Assembly (NCBI GenBank): GCA_001936135.1
Contig: CP012812.1
Coordinates: forward strand, 372,001-436,000
Origin: Saccharomycopsis fibuligera x Saccharomycopsis cf. fibuligera
Lineage: Eukaryota; Ascomycota; Saccharomycetes; Ascoideales; Saccharomycopsidaceae
DNA: 64,000 nucleotides
Direction: 5' to 3'
Shown here: positions 45,672-58,239 of the stretch, one piece after another
Layout: the number at the start of each line of letters is the position of its first letter
Numbering within the stretch: the stretch's first letter is position 1
Notes under the pieces: generated by a model
Seen by the model: the letters and a program-made list of their open reading frames with translations, nothing else
The model's database searches: none
What the model was told of the DNA's origin: nothing
Made by a program: the position numbers and the translations under genes

Positions 45672-46271
45672 TTAATCATCTTCCCGTATAAGATTTTGCT
45701 TCTTCAAATCCTCTACCAAACTAGGCACACTAAAGTTAAAGCAACTATCAGCCAACGAATTTAACGATTTTCCTATAATAATTCTTTCAATCATTGTTTC
45801 ATTGCTGACCCAGTTTCTCAATCTATTTAGTTCCTCATATTTCTCATTCTGTAAATTTTCAAAATCTTCTTGAGCATATGGATTTACCCTCAAGTTAAAT
45901 TCTTGCTTTTCCTGTAGCTCTTGCTGATTTTCTTTTAATTCGTTGCTTAGCGTGGTTGCTTCATTATTGCAATAGTCTATAATTTCCAAACGGTCTTTCC
46001 AAGATGGCACAAGAATCGTGTTGACAATCTCAGTACATGCACCATTCTTTGAATTTATTTTCTCCTTTAACGTATCATCTGCATATAGTCTTGATTTCTT
46101 GAGAAATGCACGGAGTGTTTTTGTAGAAACACAGCTCTGTCTTGAGAGTGGTGGTTTTACTAAGCTGCTGGAACCATTATAATTGTTGAGCAACAGACGC
46201 TGCTGCTGCAGTTGTTGCTCTTCTGCCTCTGGCTGTTGAGAGCCTTTCCCGCTTACCCAAAAACTGCTCAT
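45672..46271 (-). CDS. MIX23: Mix23 (CCDC58/Cid2 family) mitochondrial intermembrane-space protein
   Basis: A 199-residue protein. After a Gln-rich N-terminal ~40 residues comes the family core: CVSTKTLRAFLKKSRLYADDTLKEKIN, a second Cys (NGACTEIV), then WKDRLEIIDYCNNEA, a long coiled-coil-like Glu/Gln/Leu helix, and a C-terminal ELNRLRNW-x-x-ETMIERII with a last Cys in ADSCFNF. This order of L-x-D-D, C, R-x-x-x-I-x-x-C and late C matches CCDC58/Mix23 (PF09774-type). Mix23 is a Mia40 substrate in the intermembrane space that supports matrix protein import. The N-terminal Gln/Leu extension is not part of the family core; translation could begin at a later site, but this ATG is the first Met. 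The assignment is by pattern, with modest residue identity. Confidence 0.75.
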   Translation of the reverse strand: MSSFWVSGKGSQQPEAEEQQLQQQRLLLNNYNGSSSLVKPPLSRQSCVSTKTLRAFLKKSRLYADDTLKEKINSKNGACTEIVNTILVPSWKDRLEIIDYCNNEATTLSNELKENQQELQEKQEFNLRVNPYAQEDFENLQNEKYEELNRLRNWVSNETMIERIIIGKSLNSLADSCFNFSVPSLVEDLKKQNLIREDD

Positions 46272-48103
46272 TATGGTATACTATGGAAGTTTGAAAATGT
46301 AAAGATTGTGTGATTAGTTGTCTGCTGGCTCTTCTTAGCTCTACTAATTTTGCCTTCAAAAGCACCCCGGCTCGGATTTTTGAAATAATTAATTAATGAG
46401 AAAAACATAATTCCGGAACATGCACCAGTGGACCCTAACCAACATATTGGCAATGCAGAACAGAGTGAAGGTAAATAACTATGCGCTTTTTGAACATCTA
46501 GTATATCAGCAGCTCCGGAACCAGCAAAGCAATTCTTTTTTAAAAAATTATAATACCTTTGGTTTTTTGATGATGAAAACAATTTTTCCCAGATTTCAAA
46601 TACTTTGGCGAGTAGATCTCATCAACTCATTAACTCAGGAAAATTGGACTTTATTTATCTCTTCAAAAACAAAATGGTCAGCTTGATCTCCAAAATCCTT
46701 ACGCAAAAAAAAAAAAAAAAAAAAAGGAAGATTTTCTTCCAAAAACTTAAGGCGATCTCAATTTCTTTACATTCTATTATACAACAACAGTACTTTTTCA
46801 ATAACAATGCGTACTGTTAATATAGCAATGGTCAATCAAGGAATACAGGCAATGTAATTAAATCACACGTATATAACCTGACCCTAGTTCGCACATCCAC
46901 AAAAATTTCAGTCCACTTCACAATAAATTATTCTATGTATTTTTGCAGGATTTAGATCACCCGAATAGAAGAAAGGTTAATAGCATTTAAAATAACAATT
47001 CTTTGCCAGTATGCGCGAAGGAAATAAGCTGATGAATAGATTATGTAGCTGCTGCAAACCCTGTATGTCGCTTAAAATGCCTGAAAGATAATTCCTTTGT
47101 TTGTAGAAACACATGTGTGATGATAAACTTATCCAACATAAATACTTTTGGCAACACGTTTTATGTAATTTTATCTTGAAATCAAAACCTCGTAAGTACA
47201 GATATTGAGCAATACGTCTATATTGCTTATCAATAGGCTGTATGCACAGGCTGAAAAACTCAAAAAGTACAAAACAATAATCGAATAGTACCGCTTGCAT
47301 TAAATGCATTGAGGTCTATTTAGAGGCTGTTTGACCAATTATGACAATTGAATCACTTGAAAGAATAATAAGAACAAACTTGCCAGTTTAACTTCACGAT
47401 TTTGGGGTGCAATATAATGATTGCAAAGATTAAAAAATAAAAATACGCGTACAGATTATTCTTCGGTGAAGTACAGAAAATTTTGATTCAACAAGTCTGA
47501 ACTTTTACTTCAGAAGAAAGATAACCTGTTTGCCCATACTTTCGAGCAAAAAATTTGAAATTAGCTCCGGATATGTACACATGTTTTTCAATTTCTATTG
47601 TAGTCAGTTGAGGCTTTTGGAAGCCGTACATGTTGAGATAGCTACCTTTGAAATTTACGCAGGTTATGCAACAATATACACTGGTTCAAATATCTCTACT
47701 TTATGAAGCCTGTTCAAGAAACTATTTCCTATAAAGATAAAAAAATATTATAAAGGTTGCAAAAGCTCAGTTAAAAAAAAAAAAAACACCAATTTTTCAA
47801 TGTGAGGTTGACACGGATGTTTAACGAAAGGGTTGGGAAAGAATCGGACTGCACAAGGATGCAATGTTTAACTATGCGTTGCCGTATGTGCGGAGCTCAC
47901 ATTTCTGTATAAATCCATTGAAAAGATCTATGATTACAATCAATTGGATTCTCAAAAGTCTAAACGCATTTAGATCACCGCACCTTTAGTTTTTCTATTA
48001 TACCGCAACTAATTATCTTGATAGAAATGTTATTTTGCTTGTAATACAAACAAGTTTAAGGTTCTATACAGTTCAAAGGGGTGAAAGGCAGGGTGGCACG
48101 GCT

Positions 48104-48105
<2 letters not shown>

Positions 48106-48138
<33 letters not shown>
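48106..48138 (+). repeat. Homopolymer of 33 T
   Basis: Uninterrupted T run followed by AG in the long gene-free interval. Confidence 0.85.
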
Positions 48139-48140
<2 letters not shown>

Positions 48141-51100
48141 GTCAGCTAGTAAAATACAAATGTATCGATAAAGAGACATAAATCACCGCCATAGGGCAAC
48201 ACTTTTCTTTTCTTTCTGTTCAACTTGCCTAGATCTTATTTATCTGTTTATCTATTCACTTTGATTTCTTAGTTGCGTCATCGTCTGGCACAGTAAAGAT
48301 ATTTTTGATACGCCCGCTCATCGTCGGCTACTTGAAGACATTGTTGCCGAAGTAGATTAATTGCGCCAGCTTTTGGTGCTTTATTCAATGATTGCTTCAA
48401 CTGATTGGAAGCAATTCAAATTGCTTTCAGCCAAAAAGAAATGGACAGATATTAAATAATTTAAAGATAAAAATCGTGAGGTTCTGTCATTTCCGTCTAT
48501 TACTCTTCATCATGGCACTTCATTCCATACTCCCTGAACTCCGCGCAGTACGCTCTAAAAATCCGCCATACATTCAGTAAGCACAAATTTAAAAGCCAAA
48601 ACAGCGATACTAATTAACAAGATCTCACAGTGGGTGGCAGCGACTAGCAGTATATGTCGGTGGCTCAATGTGTGTTACAGCGAGATCTAGCGGAAGTTTT
48701 GCGGCACGCGGGGGTGTGCCCGCATGCTTTTGACTGCATATGTTACTTTGCACCAGTGCTTTTTTGCGCAGATCATCTGCAGCAGTTGGCAGTACACTGT
48801 ATCTGCAGCTAGCAGCGTTGGCACCCCCAGAGGTGCATAGTTTCCGGCGAGCGTTTTCCTGCTGATATAGACAGCGCCAGGCGCCAGGTTTCGCAATTCT
48901 TACTTTTCGCTGGATGGGTTGCCACTGCTGGCTAAGTTTTGATTGTAATGATAATATCCGTCAGTGACTGTCCAGAGTCCGCCCTTCACAATATTGAGCT
49001 ATATTGGCCCTGATTGATTGATTGATAGACTTTGTTGATGGACTCCGTAGTGGTGACAGGAGGATACGATCTGGATTGCTTGCTTGTCACCTTTAGCGTA
49101 GAAAAGATGTGCTATTTTACAACTTTCATTTTTACTCTCAATTGTTGATGTTTTTGTTTTTTGCGTTTATTTTTTGTGTGCTTGAAGACAAGCCCCAAGC
49201 TGGTGTTATGAAAAATTTGTCAAGACCGTTATAAATGTCATAGCTGGTTTACACTGAAATCTGCTATCGGTAACTATGATACTGGCAGTTGTGTCATGCT
49301 TCGCGGTTTGCGGCACTGTTTTCCTAAAGTTGACGTTACCTTTAACTTTGGCCTTCGCTTTACAAAATACCGCTGCTGCTTCCTGCTGTCGTTGCTGCTG
49401 CGCGTACTGTGGCCTATTATGTTAATGATAATAATAACAACAACAATAATAATAAAATTAGATATAAAGTTGAGGCTTAAGTTCGAGGGCAAAAGATAAA
49501 AATTACAACAGGAAAACGCCGTAGACAGCAAGCAAATTTACCTCGCGTAGTGAGGGAACCTGCAAAAAACGGCTAACTGTTTAAAAACGAGAGTTCGCAT
49601 TTTAGAGGCAGAAACAAAAAGCACACACACACAAAGATTTGCTTTTTGCCGTCAACAGTGATAATATTCTTTTTGATCTCAAAGCTTGTGGCAATAGCTG
49701 TGAAGTTATCAGTGTCGGATGGTCCCGGTATACAGACATCAGGCCATCACTACAGCTAATTTAATATTTAATAAATTTAAGCATTTTTTTTTTTTTATTT
49801 TTATTTTTTTTTTTTTTTTTTCCTCTTGTTTCGTGTTTAGTTGGTTATCTACTTTGCCGTATCAGGCCTTCTTTACGCAGCTTAATTAGCCTCCCTCCTT
49901 AATTTACTGACTGCTCCCACATCGGCTTTAAAGTTTTTCCAATCACACGAAAACTGCTTGGGGTAATTCAGCGATCTTTTTATTCATTTCGCAGTTTAAA
50001 GTTATTTAGAGTTATTGTTTCAACATTAAAATGTAGCAAAAATACAACTTTAAACACTTTGGTGTTTTGGTATCCTCATTTGCCTAAAGGCATATAGCTA
50101 ATACCTTTGGTCAGTCTTGCACCAAGCCCTTTATGCTATTATTGTAGGTGCCGTGGTGGAGGAAAAAAAACTGTTAGAGATAAACGGCAGCCTCCTGCTG
50201 CAAAAGTAGTACGGCAGTTTAGTTTTCTATTTTTATAATCGTATGCTACGCCCTGGAAAAACTGTGGTAAACAAGAACTGCCCAAAGTTGTCTCAAGCTT
50301 TGCCCAAAACGGATATTTGATTGGACGTGCATATCCTTCCTGAAATGGACGAAAAGCGGTCCCTGGCCAGGAAAACTGCTTCACGATATTTTGTTTGTCC
50401 TTCTTTTCTTTTTCTCTAATCCACAACAGTTCCAATTTCAAATAGCACACTAACTTAGCCTTTGTATGAACTTTGAGTGCCCCTGCAAATAGATAAATAT
50501 TTTCTTTTATGACTTTATCTACTGGCTAAACGATACAAGATGGAGTTGAGCAAGCCATAGTAGGTTGAATGAGGTAATGGCTGCTCATTATCAATGTTCT
50601 GAACACGGATACAATTGTTGGTAATCTTTTGTTCAGGTATGCATCATCACCCCCTTTTTCCTTTTAATCCCCAATTGTTAATTTAATTTTTTATAATTTT
50701 ATTTGTGCCGGAGGCGAAGAAGTTTTACTGTTTCTAGTTCGTAACAGAAGAATGGCAATGAGTAAGCTATCTGATACAAAAGAGCACAAGTGCCGGACAT
50801 GTTAAACTTGTTTCAATTGTCAATGAGATGGTCTTTATAGACAGATAGTCAAAAATTTTCCTTTTAAATTATGCTAATAGACGGAAAGTCAGCTAGCCGA
50901 CTTGCTTGACAAGTCACAAACCGGAAGAATTGCCTTTCATCAACTGCTTGTGATTGACGAGGGCCAGCCGCAACAAATAGATGAGATAACAGCAAAACAG
51001 AAAATAAACAAAGAAGAAAGATATACAGTGTATACAAGAGCAAGATCTGGATTCTGGAGCTTTAACCAGTATAGCAACTTTAAACCTCATTTTATCGTTG

Positions 51101-51313
51101 CTTGTTATTGTCTTTTGCTACTGGTTGCTGCTACCGTTAACGCTAGTACTTACACTGACATTGACGGCCTCTCGGTTTGCGGTTTTGTTTAAAGTTAGTT
51201 AGACCCCGCCTATTGCTGTCATTCATAAAAGCCATCATTTACATAGTATTGTAAGCTTCTCCCGTTATGAAAACTTATGGTTTGACTTACTACATTCTAT
51301 TTCTCCCTCGTCT

Positions 51314-51315
<2 letters not shown>

Positions 51316-51346
<31 letters not shown>
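51316..51346 (+). repeat. Homopolymer of 31 T
   Basis: Uninterrupted T run, about 1.3 kb upstream of the MedA-like gene. Confidence 0.85.
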
Positions 51347-51351
<5 letters not shown>

Positions 51352-52652
51352 TAGAGCTCTGGCATGTCGTGCCAGTCAGATGCGCTGTATCGTATGAGAC
51401 TGCTTAACTCTCTCGCTGCGGAATGCAGATATACGCATGTTACTTGCCCAATTAATCTGGGCTGCTTGTTGTTTATCCAGCACAACTAAGCGTGAGGCCC
51501 TGTTGCTTCACCGTAGTCTTTGTTATAACACTTTCACTTTTGTTACACTTTTGTGTTTTACTGATCAATGTCGCTGCGCGAAGTGGCGCGACGATAATAG
51601 GAAAAACAGCTTCAGGCAGTATAATGCATTGAGTCTCACACTGTTCTGCAAAACAATTTTTCCTACATACTTAGGGCGTTACTATTAACACACTAAAATG
51701 TAAGTGTAATAAACTAGGAAGCAGTAACCAACGCCGCAAACAGCATATAATAGCATGCGTACTCTTACATACACATATATATGCGCACAGTCGCATTAAG
51801 AAAATAAAGAAGTGGTGCTAATTGAATGCACATGCATCATGTAATGTGATGCCTTACAGCGTAGCAGTATGCTATGCTATGCTGCAAAAATATCTGAAGT
51901 GCCTCAGTATGCACACTTAGGCATAGTGTTGCCTGGAGCTGCGTCTTGGGCTGCTGCGTTGAGCGGATACTTTTTCTGGTTGACTTGACAATGCAAAAGA
52001 AAAACATTATTATCCAGCTGTTTATGGCTTCGATCACATTCTGCTCTTGACTTCCTGATGCTGTGTTCTCGTTCTAGATGCGCCAGTGTGCTTGCGCCTT
52101 TCCTTCTTATTTTGATTTATTCAACTCAACAATTTTTTTTTATTTATATATCCTTTTGATCGTCTTCCTTGTCTGCAATTTTGCTTCTCTTTCAAATTTT
52201 GTTTTTGTTTAGTTTCGACTTTTTGCACTATTTGCTCATTATTTTGTTCAAACCTAACTTTTGATTCCTTCTTCATTTTCCCCTAAAGATAACTCAAGCT
52301 ATTTTGTTATCCTTTCCTCAAAAGCCTTCTCCAATCTTTTGCACTTCCTTGTTCACTCCTTTCAAAGAACTCGTTCAATCGCATCTCCTGATCAACTTTT
52401 TAACTTTCTGATCAGCCAATTGATTTTCTGCTTTCCGTATCTAGCATAAGTACGAGAAAAACCAGAAAGTTTAAAGTCATCTCAAAATAATTCCAAAAAA
52501 AGGCACTTTCTTCAGCAGGTTACTACATCAATCGCAACTGTTGCTGATTTCGCATACATAAAATAAAGTTTCTTTTAGATCTCATCTTTCCTCATATACA
52601 TGCCCCATAAATTCTTAAATACAAAAACTCCTACTAACTACTAAAGATTAAT

Positions 52653-54608
52653 ATGAGCTTATCTATCTCTGCTATTGCAAATAACCATCATCCTGCCACT
52701 CATTACGAAAACAATCCTGATAATATACTAACTACTATGCTGAATTCCAATCCTCATGATAATAGATACCTTTACACTCAATTCAACCCAATAAAATACA
52801 ATACACCAAACTATCAATATAACGCCACAAATAACGCATCCCCAACCATTTCCGACCAACAAGATTATAGTAACAGTAACGCTTCGCCCACTAGTCAACC
52901 AGCCAATGTTTTGCCTCCACCCCCATCCATGCCATTAGGCTCTTCTTTTGCATCTCCTCATAATCCTGAGCAGCAGCAGCAGCAACAACAGCAACAACAG
53001 GGAAATTCTGCTTACAATATATACAATGCCCAACCAAAGTATGCAGTAGTAACTCCACCTTCATCGGCCCGAAGTTACCAAAATGCTGGAGGCATAGTCA
53101 ACTCGATAGGAAGCACTGGCAGCACAGCAGATAGAGGAATGAGCTATCTGTCTTATTATCAACCACAACAGCCTCAACCACAACCACAGCAACAACAGCC
53201 ACCACCATCGTCTCATCAGCAATCTCCTCCACAGCCACAGCAGCCGCAGCAGCAATTCAAATATGCTCAACCACCTCAGTCAGCGCCAGCAGGCAGTTCA
53301 ATGATGGCTGGTCCTGGTTCACAATACGCTCCTCCTCTTTCCCAACTCCCACCAACTGCTTCCCATACCGCATCATCTTCGATTTCTAACCCTGAAAACT
53401 TGCCGAGATTCAGCTATTCGAGTGCAGCAGCAGCAGCACCACCACCACCACCAATGGGGTTCTCCTATATAAATGATGCAACGGCCATCAATGATGGATC
53501 AATTTCGTCAGCTTCTTCTCAAGCCGCGACTTCCATGCCAGTTCCAAGATTGGTGAGAACCACTTCGCTACAAATGAATCGCACCAATTTATACAATAAT
53601 GTTTCTGGAGCAAGTCCATATCAAAGAGTTAATTTGCAGGTGGTGGGTGACTTGGCTACGATGACTGAAAACTGGACTCCTCAGGAGTTTCAAGAAAAGA
53701 GAAGATTGGTCAAGTTTGACTGGACTCAAAATGGGCCAAACTTAAGAGTTGAGTTTAAACCTATTGAGTTAGATCAGTTTGACAATCTGTATACTGTTGT
53801 TAGTTGCTTGCTCTGGCAAAATGCTGAGGCCAATGACGCAGTGAAAACCAAATTTTATGTGACTTCAGTGGATGTTATACAACTTTTGGAAAATTTGGTG
53901 AGCCAAAGGTTTGCAGTTGAAGAAAAAAACAGAATCAGAAGAAATTTGCAAGGTTTGAGACCATTGACAATTGCCAGATCGAAAAAAAATTATGCCGATT
54001 TCTTCCAACAAATTATGAAGTATCAAATTGCTAGACCAAGAAACATTGAAAAAGATGTCAAAGTTTTCTCTTGGTCACATTTAGGCGATGCTTTGCTGAG
54101 AGTGTTGGCAAAATACAGTTGCGATTATGGGTTACCAAACGGATCTGACTCTAACTTATCCGGCCATCCACCAATGTTGCCTTCACAACAGCCAGCCCAA
54201 CAGCACCACCAACAGCAGCCACTAGATCCACATCAGCAGCAGCAACAACAACAACAACCATCAAACATGACCCCATCGTTGCAAAATGCCGGATTTGGTG
54301 CCCCTCAATACCAGCCAATGAAAATGGAAAATCCATTGTTCAAATTTGGCAATCAACTTCCACCACAGCTGCCACAATACATTCAAACTACACAAAATGC
54401 AGCCAACATGATGTCTAATTCTCCAATGTTGAGTGCTCAATCCAACAGTTCTTCATCACCAGCCTTGAATTTCACTAATCCTCAGACTGCCATGTACAAT
54501 TATAGTGCTAGTGCATTTAGTCAGCCCCCACCTCATCAACAGCAACAGCAACAGCAATCTGCTCAACAACAAGATCCTTCTGAGTTGGTCAAGAAAGAAT
54601 TACCATGA
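52653..54608 (+). CDS. MedA/Acr1-type developmental transcription regulator
   Basis: A 651-residue protein. The conserved block at about residues 325-505 reads NLQVVGDLATMTENWTPQEFQEKRRLVKFDW, then VSCLLWQNAEANDA, YVTSVDVIQLLE, FAVEEKNRIRRNLQGLRPLTI and RPRNIEKDVKVFSWSHLGDALLRVL. This matches the domain shared by Aspergillus MedA, Ustilago Med1 and Magnaporthe Acr1, which control conidiation, adhesion and dimorphic growth (matched from memory). The rest is low-complexity: Gln runs (about 110-120, 170-200, 535-550, 635-645), Pro/Gln repeats and an Ala run, as in Candida morphogenesis regulators that form condensates (inference). It stands alone between very long gene-free intervals. No DNA-binding domain of a classical type is visible. 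The ATG at 52653 is the first Met; an upstream 5'-UTR intron is possible but unproven. Confidence 0.85.
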   Translation: MSLSISAIANNHHPATHYENNPDNILTTMLNSNPHDNRYLYTQFNPIKYNTPNYQYNATNNASPTISDQQDYSNSNASPTSQPANVLPPPPSMPLGSSFASPHNPEQQQQQQQQQQGNSAYNIYNAQPKYAVVTPPSSARSYQNAGGIVNSIGSTGSTADRGMSYLSYYQPQQPQPQPQQQQPPPSSHQQSPPQPQQPQQQFKYAQPPQSAPAGSSMMAGPGSQYAPPLSQLPPTASHTASSSISNPENLPRFSYSSAAAAAPPPPPMGFSYINDATAINDGSISSASSQAATSMPVPRLVRTTSLQMNRTNLYNNVSGASPYQRVNLQVVGDLATMTENWTPQEFQEKRRLVKFDWTQNGPNLRVEFKPIELDQFDNLYTVVSCLLWQNAEANDAVKTKFYVTSVDVIQLLENLVSQRFAVEEKNRIRRNLQGLRPLTIARSKKNYADFFQQIMKYQIARPRNIEKDVKVFSWSHLGDALLRVLAKYSCDYGLPNGSDSNLSGHPPMLPSQQPAQQHHQQQPLDPHQQQQQQQQPSNMTPSLQNAGFGAPQYQPMKMENPLFKFGNQLPPQLPQYIQTTQNAANMMSNSPMLSAQSNSSSSPALNFTNPQTAMYNYSASAFSQPPPHQQQQQQQSAQQQDPSELVKKELP

Positions 54609-56826
54609 TGATATTGCAACTGTGCATTATTATTTTCTTGCATGTCCCTTGCACAGTAATTTTGTGAATTATTGTGCTTTTTGTCTCTATTAACCTTGCT
54701 TTAAATTTGCTAAAAGCTATTTTTGAAAAAAAAAAAAAAATTCATTACATCATGTCAGCAAAACTATCATAAATATAAAAGTTTTAGATCAACAAAACAA
54801 AAAGTTGTCGTATTTTTCTCTCTTTGTTTTTCTTTTTTTTTTGTTTTTTGTTTTTTTGCTCTTTTTCAAATATTATTTGTCGTCCTGTTTTTTTTCCATT
54901 CATTATAGAAGCATTTTCTTATATTATTGAAGTTGTTACATCTTTCCTTTCTTGCTCATTTTTTGCTCCCTTTTATTATACTTGCTATGTTTCATTTTTT
55001 TATTTTATTTGATCTCACGCCTTATTTTTCCTATTTTTTTTTTTCCTACAGTTTTGCCCGTCACTCATTGATTTTATATACTATATCTGCCTATCCACCG
55101 TATGCTATGATTCTTATCTTTTATTTTTTCTTTTGCTTATTTTTTTCTTCCTTTACTTTCAATTGCTCTTCTTTGGTCAAATGGTTCGTTTTATCAATTT
55201 TTTTTTGTGCTTGTTCTACTATTTTTTCCTTCTAAACCTCTCTTTTACTGCTTTTTTTTCTGTTACTATTATATTTTCTATACTATACTTTGTATTATAA
55301 GCGCTTTGAGTTGTTTCGCCTGCTAGTATAACACATGTATTTATCAAATTTGCTAAACTGTCAGCATTCCAAAATCCACATTATTATACTCGTCTTCTAT
55401 TTCTCAATCAAAGTAAAAAGACTGGATAGTTTCAAAATTAAATCTACATTAAAGTTTTGCGACAATAAGGTAAAACTAATCTCAGAATGATGGGGTCTTG
55501 AGAACATATGATGCATGCTTTTATAATGCCTGCTCCATGAATTTCAATATCGCAGTGCTTTACAAACAGTATCTAAAACACACAAACCTCAAATAGTACA
55601 CTCTAACGGGTCCGCATCTTTAATGATATAAGTTGAATTTACTTCTGATTGAGGTATCACCAGAATATTTTTTGATTTGTCAGATCTTGCTATGCTAAAA
55701 TTTATATTTAGATAAAGTTGAACTGGTAACAAAAAGGAATGAAGGTTAACCTCCTTGCTACTAAAATACAAATATAAGTTGAAAATTTTGCTATTTTTAG
55801 TGTTTTCATTTAAAAAAGAACTGTAGAGAAAGTCGCCGAGTCTCGATGTCGGTGGGTTTCAGAAGAAGAACTTTTCTTTGATAGATGATTATAGGATTTT
55901 GGAGATACTGTACTTCACCACTCTTGCGGGCAGACTCTGATTCAAAACGTTTGATTTGCATTTTCAGTTTTTGGTCCGAGTTTGGTCCCAGAAGTTTCAC
56001 ATAAACACCGAGCAAAAAAATTAACAGTGTTTTCTCTATTTAGGTAAAGTCAATAGTTTCTTTGCATATATCAGTTCGGAACCTTATTTCAAGGATAAAA
56101 ACTCTATAAGATGCACATAAGACATTGAAGGGCATGGCCTCGGCTTTTCTTATCTTAAAGTTTATCACCTCTAATGCTGTAATAAAAAAAAAAAAAAAAA
56201 AGATTGTGATGGGTGTTCATTTTATACTGTGTAAAAGGAATCTCAGACAACTTATGTCTCAACCTTAAACGAGTCAAATGAGACACCAAGGAGAAAGCCA
56301 AATGGTTCTATGCTTACGCTTTTGCAGCTACTTCTTTGATTTTTTTAGTTTTTCGCGGTTGAGGATTGCCATGATCAGCATAAAATAAAAATAAAAAAGG
56401 AAATGGTCAAGCCTGGACCATCAATCAATAAAACAATTGGCTACGTGACCTGGACAGTATGTATACAGTGGCAGACAGGGACAGAGATCAACCAGGTTGC
56501 TGGCAAGTATGTAATGTGAAAAGTTAAACTTCTTTAGACAGCAGACTTCTCTTTTGCCTCGTAATTGTCAATTGTACGACAGAATTTGAATATTCTTTGT
56601 GCCTTATATAAAGATTCATCGGCATTTTTTCTCTTCTTTATGTTGTCTTTTTGCCTTTTTGTCCTTTTAGCCTTTTGTCACTACGATGCCTCAAAGCACA
56701 TTAACCCTTTTTTGTTTAATCATTGAGCAAATTAGCTCCAGATCTCTTCTTGGGAACAATAGAAGCAGCAATTGACTTGATGTATTACTATGATTTAGAC
56801 AATATACAATAAACTGCTGTATGTTT

Positions 56827-56848
56827 GTGTGTGTGTGTGTGTGTGTGT
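56827..56848. repeat. GT dinucleotide microsatellite (11 units)
   Basis: Eleven GT units followed by a T run in the gene-free right arm. Able to adopt Z-DNA. Confidence 0.85.
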
Positions 56849-56925
56849 TTTTTTGTGATGCTGTAGTGCAATAATGCACCATGGACCCCGAACGTTTCTT
56901 GGTTAATTACTTTGTTTTCGCTGGC

Positions 56926-56960
56926 GAATGACAAATGACCAATGATGAATGACGAATGGC
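56926..56960 (+). repeat. Five degenerate 7-bp tandem units (NAATGAY)
   Basis: The units gaatgac, aaatgac, caatgat, gaatgac and gaatggc follow without gaps over 35 bp. It ends at a GGCGCC palindrome. No coding role evident. Confidence 0.7.
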
Positions 56961-57793
56961 GCCAAGGGGGTACCATGGACAAAAAGCTCGTTGAGTTTCA
57001 CTCAATAATAGAAGTTTACATCTCTATATGGCTGTGTAATTGCCGACGCGTGCTTCTGCTTTTTACACGATGGTGTCTAAGCAGCGTAGTACGCACGTAA
57101 TGAAAACCAGCATGCTCAATTTTCTCAGTTGCTTATTGTCAATTGGCAAATTACGCCGTGACAAATATGCTAGCCAAATATTGTAATTAAATTTTAACCA
57201 GGATCCCGCAATGTGTGGAATAAAACTTAAAAACACAAAATGGCAATTCGGAAAAAAACAACAGCAAGTACCGGTTTGTCGGTTTACAGGCCAGATGGTC
57301 AAACTTATCCAACAATAGTTTAAACAAACGGCAACGATGTATATACAGTCTGCTATGTGAAAGACTTGCATTTTTACGACTCAGCGGCTTCAGTGCATGA
57401 TTGGTTTGACCAGTTCTCGAAATCTTGTACACATCCATCATACGGGGGAAAGAGAGAAAATTAGTCTAGAGATGAATAAAATTTTTGTTTTTGAAGAATC
57501 TTCTGGCTGTCATCAAACATAGGCGGAGAATCCAATCCAGGTACCGAAAAAAGAAAGAAAAAGATATATATTTTGAAGTTTAAAAGAAAAATACTAAACC
57601 TTGGTGATGTTCGTTGGCTCAAACCACCCCCCAAAGTTAGGTCTGGTTATCACCGAAATGAAATCTGTTTTAAAAACGACATGACAAAACCAATGGGGAT
57701 TATCTCCGCTCTATAAGAAAATCCTCTTGTAGGTTGCACAACGCCTGTGAAAATTAGCAAGCTGAGTGAATATCCATGGTGTGATTTTTCTTT

Positions 57794-57870
57794 TTTTATT
57801 TTATTTTATTTTATTTCATTTTCTTTTCTTTTATTTTCTTTTATTTTTTTTTATTTTTTTTTTTTTTTTC
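57794..57870 (+). repeat. TTTTA/TTTTC pentanucleotide-like pyrimidine-rich tract
   Basis: Repeated ttttatttta units grade into tttct and then T-only sequence over about 75 bp. Low-complexity, non-coding. Confidence 0.65.
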
Positions 57871-58236
57871 ATTTAGTTGTTTTTGACTTGCTTCTGAATC
57901 CATGTCTTATAAACATTCCTTTTGCTCCTCCTCATATCCATGCTAAACAAGCTAAACATACCGAATGCTTTAAAGTTTGACACGATCTAAATCTCAATCA
58001 AGTATAAAATTTCTCCGAGAAAACCAATTCCGGTTTTAAAAAAGGGTTTACCTAGTCACTATAACAGATTTCACATTGGTATTTATATTACTTGTATCAG
58101 CATCTTCTTCGACATTGCATTTTGCAATTGCTAACAGGACACTCTCGATGGCCAGGACAACTGCTAATGCTTTATTTTGACCCTGTGGTACTTTTAGTTT
58201 CCCCACTCGACAAATCTGGTCAAGAATAATAATTCC

Positions 58237-58239
<3 letters not shown>

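Larger units (their letters stand above)
46272..52652. promoter_or_regulatory. 6.4-kb gene-free interval upstream of the MedA-like regulator
   Basis: No gene I can support, though both flanking genes are read outward. It contains A21 (46705-46725), T33 (48106-48138), a broken T tract (49784-49823) and T31 (51316-51346), overlapping complementary octamers at 48391-48428 and GC-richer islands near 48700-48900. A TACTAAC at 52632-52638 with an AG at 52645-52646 sits just before the MedA-like ATG, and a GTAAGT is at 51700-51705: a possible 5'-UTR intron. All open frames are under about 110 codons and look accidental. Confidence 0.5.

Noticed and set aside
50902-51192. A 96-codon plus-strand frame with a hydrophobic stretch followed by Ala-Ser, resembling a secreted protein.
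   Set aside because: It does not begin with ATG, the hydrophobic part is internal rather than N-terminal, and the rest has no recognisable conservation.
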